Origin: Ulota crispa
Lineage: Eukaryota > Streptophyta > Bryopsida > Orthotrichales > Orthotrichaceae
Length of the DNA stretch: 64,000 bases
Assembly (NCBI GenBank): GCA_963920765.1
Contig: OY987245.1
Coordinates: forward strand, 15,020,727-15,084,726
Direction of reading: 5' to 3'
Numbering within the stretch: position 1 is the first letter of the stretch; the number at the start of each line of letters is the position of its first letter. Under the pieces are notes generated by a model. That model was not told the origin of the DNA, did no database searches, and saw nothing but the letters and a program-made list of their open reading frames with translations. This document shows positions 1-8,800 of this stretch, piece by piece. The position numbers and the translations under genes are program-made.

Positions 1-209
1 GAGGTGGGCAGTTTTAGAGACCTATGGCGTTTCCACTTCAAAATTTCATAACTAATTCTACAAAACTCCATAAAATATGAAACAACTTGGGTTAGATGTC
101 AATTCTTCTTGCCTTTCAAGGAAATTTTACTGAAAAATAATTCAAGAAGTTTCACCTCCCCAAAATTAAGTTTCAGCCCTTAGATGGACGATTTATGAGC
201 ACACTACCT
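1..209 (-). mobile_element. MITE family A, copy 1, truncated by the window edge
   Basis: This is the right part of an element also seen at 6526-6846 and 12247-12582, in the opposite orientation to those copies. Shared internal sequence includes the stretch around 'ggtgaaacttcttgaa' and 'aatccaagttgtttca', read here on the minus strand. The element ends in CTACCT followed by TA. It sits inside a copy of palindromic MITE family B, whose left arm resumes immediately after the TA. It has no coding capacity. Confidence 0.8.
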
Positions 210-459
210 TAGAACCATACAAAATGTTGCAATTCAACGACACCCAATGAAAAAGTTTAGCTTGGGAGAAACCTTTGTTTATAAAAAAAGATAAGCTTTT
301 TCATTGGGTGTTGTTGAATTGCAACGGGTTTTATGGTTCTAGACTAAATCATGGTCTCTAAGTCCAAATCCCAAATTCAGCTTAATGATGGTAGAAATCT
401 AAAATTTACCCAAGGGGGTGTGCAAATATCAAACCCCCTGTGTGCATATATCAATTCCC
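210..459. mobile_element. Palindromic MITE family B, copy 1, left arm interrupted
   Basis: The right arm and part of the left arm of a hairpin element are present. The left arm 'gttgcaattcaacgacacc' pairs with 'ggtgttgttgaattgcaac' about 80 bases later. The end 'tatcaattccc' matches the other B copies. The rest of the left arm lies beyond the family A element and outside the window. Confidence 0.8.
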
Positions 460-734
460 TAAAATAATCCTTCATGTGCTTCTTTTTTGCATGTGAAAGA
501 GTCCTTAAAGCATATGCACACACAAAAACACTAACATCAACAAATACTGCGTGGATACTAACTACACGAAGCATCAGGCTTGTAATTTCAAGACCACACT
601 ACTCTGGACCCCTATTTCTTGACTTCAATGTGCTTCCAACGCACTAAAACATACACTTCTCGAATGAACTTACGAAAATCATCACGAAATAAGAACCATA
701 TCATCATTGCAAGAGTAGAATATTATGAATATCA

Positions 735-1083
735 AGCCGTGATTATATTTCTTAAGAAAGCGAGTGATAGAATTATTGAAGTGCCACGTTTTTTAGGAAT
801 CACACAATTGCTTACTAAACGAGTGAGTTTGCAAGGAAGTCTGTACCTTAGTGAACTCGAACATGCTGTAGACTAAATTGAAGGTGCGCTGCAGATCCTT
901 AACGAATGTTGAACCGTGATTTATTTCTTAGGAAAGCCTTTTTGAGAGTGACAGAATTTTCGAAATGTCTCGTTTCTTCGAAATAAATCAGATGCTTACT
1001 AAACGATTGAATTTGCAAGGAGCTCTGTACCTTTGTGATCTCTTCCATGCTGTGGACTAAACTGGAGGTGCACTGCAGATCCT
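735..1083. repeat. Diverged tandem duplication, about 175-bp unit
   Basis: Positions 735-899 and 912-1083 align end to end. Both contain 'ccgtgatt', 'ttgcttactaaacga' or close variants, 'tttgcaagga', 'ctgtacctt' and 'gcagatcctt'. A short open frame in the first unit (85 codons) is not preserved in the second. I therefore treat this as non-coding, or as a decayed exon. Confidence 0.6.
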
Positions 1084-1386
1084 TTGATAAGCATGAGTCA
1101 GGTTTATCTCCTTCCTTCAAATCGCGGAAGGTAAAAGCCGAGACTTGAGCGCATGCAGTAATAGTCGATGATGTCCTTCACAGTGCTCACTTAAGAGCGA
1201 GGATATCGCCATGGCTGTGGATGCTTCAGCCTGGAATTAGGGTTATAAAACGAGCATCGCTGCGGCGATTGAGGAGGCTGGAGGCGAAGGCCGAGGGGAC
1301 ACACTAGTGGAGACTTGACGTAACCCTAATTCTAACCCTAATTCTAAGGCTTGGGGTAAGGTAGTAGAGACTGAACAGCAGATCTA

Positions 1387-2267
1387 TTGATACTAAGCTT
1401 AGGCTCCAGATTTTGTAGCCGTGGCTGTAAATTTAATGTAGGAAGTGAAAAGCAAACCGCATTTGTGTGTGGTTTTTTGTCCACCTTTGGATTTGCACGT
1501 TTTTCTTTTATTCTTGAGGAATTCTTTTTGGTAGAAGTTGCTTGAAGCTTTTTTGAGAGTTTGCTAAGTATGATTCGGTGGGTTTAGCATTGGTTTCTAT
1601 GATTGTTGGGAGTTTGTCTTACTTGCAGGAATCCTTGCTTGCTTTAGAGTGGTCCTTTTCTACAGAATGAACTTTGTGTTGATACTAGGCTCCAGTTTTT
1701 GCAGCCTTGGCTGTAAATTTTATGTAGGAAATGAAAGGTAAACCGCATTGTTGTGTGGTTTTTTGTCCACCTTTGGATTTGCACTTTTTTCTTAGGGAAA
1801 ATTTCATGGATACCACTGAAGTTTGCCATATTTTCATAAATACCCCTGCACAAATACCGTTGGACCAAAATTCAGGCTTTTGTTTTGTTGTGCATGTCAC
1901 TTCCTTCTCCCTTTGTGCGCACACTACTTCTTTCTTGTTATATGTGCACATAGAGGAAGAAGGGAAGTGACATGCACAACAAAACAAACACCTGAAAATT
2001 TTGGTACAAGGGTACTTGTGAAATTTCAGAAAAAACAAGGGTATCTATGAAAATATTGCAGATTTCAGGGACATCCATGAAATTTTCCCTTTTTTTTATT
2101 CTTGAGGAATTTTTTGGCTAGAAGTTGCTTGAAGCTTTTTTGAGAGTTTTGCTAATGTTTGACGTGGCTTTAGCATTGGTTTCTATGATTGTTGGGAGTT
2201 TGTCTACTTGCATGAATCCTTGCTGTAGAGTGGTCCTTTTTTGATAAAATGAACTTTGTGTAAGCAA
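1387..2267. repeat. Tandem duplication, 290-bp unit, second copy split by a MITE
   Basis: Unit 1 (1387-1678) and unit 2 (1679-2267) both begin near 'ttgatacta' and 'ggctccag', and both contain 'accgcatt', 'cctttggatttgcac', 'attcttgaggaatt', 'agcattggtttctatgatt' and 'aatgaactttgtg'. Unit 2 is interrupted by the 295-bp element at 1795-2089. Unit 1 preserves the uninterrupted target site. No coding frame is shared. Confidence 0.75.
1795..2089. mobile_element. MITE family C, copy 1 (palindromic, GGGAAAATTTCATGG ends)
   Basis: The element begins GGGAAAATTTCATGGATACC and ends in the inverse, GGACATCCATGAAATTTTCCC-like. Its inner arms 'tgtgcatgtcacttcctt' and 'aagggaagtgacatgcaca' are also complementary. 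It resembles 10451-10766. The flanks 'tttttctta' and 'tttttttta' are a plausible 9-bp target duplication, but T-richness weakens the call. Confidence 0.8.
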
Positions 2268-2589
2268 ATTATGGACTATATAGCTCGGCATGTAAATTAG
2301 GGGATGGAAACCTTGCTTGGAAGCTTGATGAAGACCATCTAATCTAGGAGATTAGGTTCTTTTTTTGAAGTATGAATGAGAGGAAGAATTATGATTCTCT
2401 ACCTCTTTCCAATTGTCATACAATGCATGGTACTTACAACAAACAACGGTTGCTGCTATAACAAATGCTGAAGCACAACTTGTATACCTGTTATCTTCAA
2501 AGTAATTCCGTCATCAAGAAGAACAAAACCCAAGCTTCATCTTGGTGATTTTGGATTTGTGATAGCTTTTTTTCCACTCAAACACTAGA

Positions 2590-3470
2590 TTGGCTACTTT
2601 GGGAAGAGAAGATTGTGAACAACAAACTTGGTCAAGTCATGTTGAAACAATGAATGAGGTATGTTTTTGCTCAAATTTGGGAGTTGCTAATTGCAATCAT
2701 CATGCACAATATGGCAATGAAATTGAAAAGAGAAGGTTGTGTGCAACAAACTTGGTCGAGCCATGTTGCAACAATGGCAGAAAATATGTTCATTGTTATA
2801 AATGGCTTCATCCAATTTAGTTGTTAGCCATGGATTTACAATAAGTTTTATTAACCAATATTGCAAATAACTAGCAATATTCAATAAAGAATATGGCCTA
2901 TAATCCTCAAACTCATGTCCAACTATAGTGTGGTAATCTAACAAGACATTTTGGACAGTTGGATGTGACATATAGTTTGATTATTGCTTGTGGTGTAACT
3001 TTGTAGCAAGTGTATGGTGAAAATTGATTGGATATTAGCATAGCCACAAACTAGGTGTAAACAAATCCTTGTTCATGGATTTGCAAAGGGTTTCATGAGC
3101 CATGATAACAGTTTGGCCGTACATTATTTTCAAGGTTACATGGTATATATTCCTTGAGCTCATGTCCAACAATTCTATTCCAATCTATACATGCAATTTG
3201 GAAATTTGATTGTCAGATAGGTTAAATAATGCATGTGGTGTCCTATGTCTTTGTAGTACATGCATATTTAGCATTGACAATGTAGCACATTACATGCCCA
3301 TGTTGCAAGCCATAGCACATTGCATGTATTTTTCAATCTAGCACAAGTTATCAATAATAATAACAACACATTTAAACAAATGCACCATGATATGTGTTTG
3401 TGATTTTAAACAAGAGAACCCTCATATTCCCCTCAAAACTAGAGTTAATTATGAGTTGTGGTTGTATAAC
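2590..3470. other. Gene-free spacer with diverged internal duplications
   Basis: No gene is recognised. The stretch 2600-2650 ('caacaaacttggtcaag') recurs at 2740-2765. A block around 2820-3010 ('catgtccaac', 'gcttgtggtgtaactttgtag') recurs more loosely at 3070-3260 ('catgtccaacaattctatt', 'gcatgtggtgtcctatg'). This looks like old tandem duplication of AT-rich non-coding DNA. Confidence 0.45.
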
Positions 3471-3475
3471 ATAGT

Positions 3476-3890
3476 GGGGATTGATATGTCTATCATACCC
3501 TTTCAAATATTGTACCACACCCCCGGGGTAAGTTTTAGATTTCTACCTTCAAATAATTGAATTTGAGAATTTGGAATTTAGATTTGGACTTAGAGACCAT
3601 GATTTTGTTTAGAACCATTAAAAAAAGATTGTAATTGAACAACACCCAATCAAAATTTTATCTTTTTTATAAACAAAAGTAAAAGTAATACTTTTCTCCC
3701 GAGCTAAGCTTTTTCATTGGGTGTTGTTCAATTACAATCTTTTTTTTATGGTTCTAAACAAAATCATAGTCTCTAAGTCTAAATTTGAATTCCAAATTCT
3801 CAAATTCAACGTTTTGATGGTAGAAATCTAAAATTTACCCTAGGGGTGTGGTACAATACTTGAAAGGGTGTGGTAGACATATCAATCCCC
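3476..3890. mobile_element. Palindromic MITE family B, copy 2
   Basis: A 415-bp near-perfect palindrome begins GGGGATTGATATG and ends CATATCAATCCCC. It is flanked by 'taacatagt' on both sides (3467-3475 and 3891-3899), a 9-bp direct repeat. The central loop is only about 40 bases. It has no coding capacity, and its arms would form a long hairpin if transcribed. Confidence 0.88.
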
Positions 3891-4732
3891 TAACATAGTA
3901 TGTATTGTTTACATGATGAAAGGCTTTGTTTGCATTAGCTTGCTTTTTCAAGCATTGTATTTTTTCAAACTTCATAAAGGTAGTGTATCTTGATGTGAAG
4001 CTTCTGCCCTTGCAATCTAAAACCATCAAGTTTTCAAAGATGTCTATGTTTTTTGCCATATGCTTTTTGTCTTTTTTGTGTGAAGAACCATGCTTGTTTG
4101 CACATTCAACATGATTTTATTGAATGATAAGATAAGTAAAGTGGAAGTACATACAACTCTTGAATTTTGAGCCAACTTAGATCAAGTGGATAAATGATTT
4201 CATTCTTTTAGTTTTTTATACTCAAAATAGAAAAGGTCTTGTTGCAAAAATCGAAACACAAGCCCAAATTAAAAACAATATACAAGGGGGGACAAAGTCG
4301 AACATAAGTTAGACCAAGATCACGGATGAAACACAAGTCGTAAGAGCTAACCTCAAGTTGCACTAACAAAGAAGTCATTAAACACAAGGCACAGAAATGT
4401 TTTCAAACTTTAAAAGTCCCAACAACATTTATATTTTCGTGTAATTGTTGTTTTTGGAAGTATCTTGGTCTCATAATTTTGCTCTCAGAGGAGGCAAAAT
4501 AAACATTGCCAAAATGTGCAATTTCATAGAATCACCTAAAATAAATGTGAAAAAGTTTACTAAATTGATTCAGTTAGTTAACAAATGTTCTTTGAATAAC
4601 AAAAATTTTAGGTCAAAGCAACATTAAAAATTCAAAGTATATTTACAATGAGATTGTTCCTTTTCAACTTCAATTTATATTTAGAGAATTGACATATGGA
4701 CACAAGGTGTAACTTGTTATAAGAATACCATG

Positions 4733-5071
4733 GGGGGAGCAGTTAATTTTAGACATTTACCATCAACAAGTTGAATTTGGAAAATTTGAGTTCAAATTTG
4801 GATTTTGAGACCTTGATTTAGTTTAGAATCACAAAAGAGAATATAATTGAACAACATCCAATGAAAAAGCTTAGTTTTTTTTACAAACAAAAATGAAAGT
4901 AATTGTTTGCCCCTAGCTAAGCTTTTCCATTGGGCGTTGTTCAATTATATCCTCTTTTGTGGTTCTAGATTAAATCAAGGCCCCTAATCCAAATTTGAAT
5001 TCAAGTTTTTCAAATTCAACTTTTTGATGGTAAATATCTAAAATTCACCCCGTGTGCATATATCAAATCCC
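4733..5071. mobile_element. Palindromic MITE family B, copy 3, with eroded left end
   Basis: It has the same arm structure as the other B copies: 'aattgaacaacatccaatga' on the left and the complementary arm at about 4925-4950. The left terminus is degraded and the right end 'atatatcaaatccc' is recognisable. It is more diverged than the copies at 3476 and 7538. Confidence 0.75.
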
Positions 5072-5577
5072 AAGAGTGCATACTGTTGGTTGAGAGCAAA
5101 TTTTGCGTAAAATAATTCCCCAAAAGTTAGCCTAATTATTCTACATATTATTCTCCCAAAATGCTCAATGTTAAACAAAACTAAAAATTAGTGGGTCTAA
5201 TATTATAAAAGTTATTAAGCTTATAAAAGTCAGTAAGCTTAACTAATTTTGGAAGGTTAAGGCTGATTCCAAGAAGGCTCAATCTATTACAAACTTTATA
5301 CCAAGGGTGAATTTTGGGAAGTCAAGAAAAATGCTTGATTCTATTAAAAAAATTGATTGACTATCAAATAATATTGTTTGCAAATTTTGGTCAAATGGAA
5401 AAAAATTACACAACTAGTAAAGGACTCTAAGATTTTTCTTACAACATTTGTAAACTTGAATTTGAATCTAAACCGTTAAAAATATGAATTTTTGAAGATA
5501 GAGAAGTGATAATAGGGGCTGAGTGATAATAGGTAAACTACCTGTAATTCGAATATGATGTCACAGAGACTGGAGAG

Positions 5578-5717
5578 GTGATATTACAGAGGCTCGTATG
5601 TGATGTTCCAGAACTATATGTGATTTTAGTAGCATGATTCGCCCGTTATTTTCCCGTGCGGGTGGAGAAGCTCTTTTTACTTAAACCCATGGGCACGGCA
5701 AAATTTTAGGGTTAGGG
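5578..5717 (+). promoter_or_regulatory. Promoter-proximal region of the nucleostemin gene with telo-box-like repeat
   Basis: The sequence TTTAGGGTTAGGG (5705-5717) lies about 125 bases before the start codon. AAACCCTA/telo-box motifs are known to be common in plant promoters of ribosome-biogenesis and translation genes, which fits nucleostemin. The preceding 'gtgatattacagagg' (5578-5592) recurs in the zinc-finger gene's upstream region. Transcription start is inferred, not seen. Confidence 0.4.
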
Positions 5718-5840
5718 CAAAGCCAAAGCGAACAAGCAGGTTCGCGGGGCTCTGTTCTACTCAAACATCCTGATCCTCAGGTTCTGTTGCAAGGCCTTCC
5801 TCCCCGGCGGTCCATAGCCGACAAATACGCAGCTCCAACG

Positions 5841-8800
5841 ATGGTGAAGCGCAGCAAAAGTAAGCCCGCTGTGTAGTCTCTTTGTCTAATACTCCCGTGT
5901 ACATTTGTGACAATATTCTGTGAAATGAGAGTCTTTTTTTTGATGAATTCGGTCACGACTTTGTTGCAGAGAGTAAGTCCAAGCGAACGCCTTTGCGGAA
6001 GAAGTACAAGATCATCAAGAAGGTCAAGGAGCACCACAAGAAGCAGGCGAAAGAAGCGAAGAAAAATGCCAAGTTAGGTGTCAAGGGGAAGTCCAAAGTG
6101 GAAAAGGACCCCGGGATTCCTAACTCTTGGCCTTTTAAAGAGCAGGAGCTCGCTGCTCTCGAAGCTCGCCGCGCTCGGGCGCTGGAGGAGCTCGAGTTGA
6201 AGAAAGCTGCCAAAAAGGAGCGGGTAAGGTTTAGGGTTTAGGGTTTTAAATTCTTTCATTCTATGCAAAATTCCAGTTTTTTCAACGTGGATTGAGACTA
6301 ACAATTCCGAGGGTTGGTAGAATTTGCAGTTGCATGGAATGTTGACCTAGTTTTTTGGTTGTACTTTTTTTTCTTTGTTTGCGTAGGCCGCGAAGCGAAA
6401 ATTAGGGTTGCTGGATGATGAAGTTGATGCTGAACTTGCCAAAAAGGCTGCTGAGTCTGAGAAGGCGAAGAAACAAAAAGTTCTTAGTCCTAAAGGTATG
6501 CGAGTACTGTGTCAAAATCTACTTAAGGTAGTGTGTTCATAAACCGTCCATCTCAGGGCTGAAACTGAAAATTTGGGGAGGTGAAACTTCTTGAACTAAT
6601 TCAGTAAATTTTCCTTGAAAGAGAAAAAGAATTGCCATCTAATCCAAGTTGTTTCATGTTTTTTGGAGCTTTGTGGATTTAGTTATGAAATTTTGACCAT
6701 AGGCCTCTAAAACCGCCCACCTCCTCATATGTATATCACCTGTAATTGTTGAAAAGGCTATGAAATGCAGCATGTATGTACCAGCAGAGTACATTTGGTG
6801 AGGTGAGCGGTTTTAGAGCCTGAGCGGAATATGAGCAGACTACCCTTATTGACTGCATCACGGCATTTCTGTTCAGTTTCTGTAATGTGCTTTTTGGGGA
6901 AATTACAAATAGGGGCACAAAAATGAAAAATATTACAAATAGGGGCACAATTTCAAAAAAGAAATTTGTAAACTCCCGTAAAATTTTGATTTGGACATTG
7001 GTTGATTTAGATACATCACGTTAAATGTTAGCGAACTTCCAAAAAAATTAAATGTCTCTCCAAATCAAGCCTAACGAAGGGAATTTTAGTAAAGGGGTCT
7101 TGAAATTGTGCCCCTATTTGTAATGTTTTTCATTTTTGTGCCCCTACTTGTAATTTCCCCGTGTTTTTTTGTGATTGTTGACGTTACCTTGTTGCAGAAA
7201 GATTTCACACGGAGCTCATGAAAGTTATAGAAGCATCGGACGTGATCATTCAAGTGTTGGACGTGAGGGATCCACTTGGTAGCCGTTGTGTTGAGCTTGA
7301 ACGCATGGTTCAGAAGGCAGGGCCTTTGAAGCGTATAATTCTTCTTCTGAACAAGATTGGTACGTTTTAATCAAAATTCTGGAGACAAAAGTTGTATCCT
7401 GAGTTTGTAGTTCTGCTTTGTATGCATTAGGGTTTACTCGAGTTCTGGTGTAGTCGTGTTGCTAGAGAAAGAAGTGCATTGAGGTAGCAGCACCCATAAC
7501 CGTCAAATTAAGGGTTCTGAACATGATGATTATTAATGGGAATTGATACATGCACACCGGGGGTTGATATTTGCACACCCCCCTGCGGTAAGTTTTAGAT
7601 TTCTATCATCGAAAAGCTGAATTTGAGAATTTTGAATTCAGATTTGGACTTACAGACCATGATTCAGTCTAGAACCATAAAAAAAGTTGCAATTCAACAA
7701 CACTCAATGAAAAAGTTTAGCTAGGGAAAAATGTTATTTTTACTTTTGTTTGTAAAAAAGGATAAACTTTTTCATTGAGTGTTGTTGAATTGCAACTTTT
7801 TTTATGGTTCTAGACTAAATCATGGTCTGTAAGTCCAAATCTGAATTCAAAATTCTCAAATTCAGCTTTTTGATGATAGAAATCTAAAATTTACCCCAGG
7901 GGGGTGTGCAAATATCAACCCCTGGGTGTGCATATATCAATTCCCTTATTAATAAACATCTAGCAAATTATAGAATCCTATTAGCAAGAGAAAAATGACG
8001 AGTTTGCACTTTCGGAATGTGTAATTTGGATACTGTGAGAATTAAGTAGTGAATGTTTAAAGAGCCAACTGCAATTGCATCTAATACCAACACTAAGGTT
8101 TCATGTTCACATACTGTACATCGTTGTAATTACATCTATTCACTTCCACAGATTTTCCAAGATTTTAGAGAGTGATGGTTATGGGTACAGTGATGATTAT
8201 GGGCGTTGCTACCTTATGCGAAACTATCAAATTAGAAAGCAGACGTTGAAGCTCTGAGACTGAGATTTTCGCATTGCGAGTTCTGATTATGTGCTATGTG
8301 ATTCATGGTTTCCAGATCTTGTACCTAGAGAAGTCGTGGAGCAGTGGCTGAAGTATTTTAGGGAGGAGCTTCCAACAGTTGCATTCAAGTGTAATTCAAA
8401 GCATAAGAAGGACGCAGGGAGGAAGTCACGGAAGGTTGTTGAGAATGTTGATCTGTTGCAATCTAGTAATTGCCTGGGCGCAGAGACACTTTTGCAGCTT
8501 CTCAAAAACTATTATAAAACTCAGAAGGATCTCCTCAAGGTACTTTGAACATTCGAGAGGTTTTCCATAATTGAAGTGGTCATCCGCCTAACATTGCAGA
8601 CTGTTTTTCTGGCTTGTGAATTATTCCCTCTGTCCCTCTAGAAGCGTCCAAAAAGCTTCTTTGCAAAGGATCAACCGTGTTTTTAGTCTTTGTGCTAGTG
8701 ACACATGCATTTTAGAATCAATATACCATCTACCAAATGCATGCAAAATCTCCAGCTTTGATGTCGCTGTTTGAGCACCCAAATTCCATGCAAAAAGTAT

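Noticed and set aside
619-876. 85-codon open frame in the first kilobase
   Set aside because: The frame is not kept in the tandem duplicate at 912-1083, and no domain is recognised.
1318-1346. CCCTAATTCTAACCCTAATT, possible interstitial telomere repeat
   Set aside because: The units are irregular (CCCTAATTCTAA) and only two copies long, so it does not match a plant telomere array.
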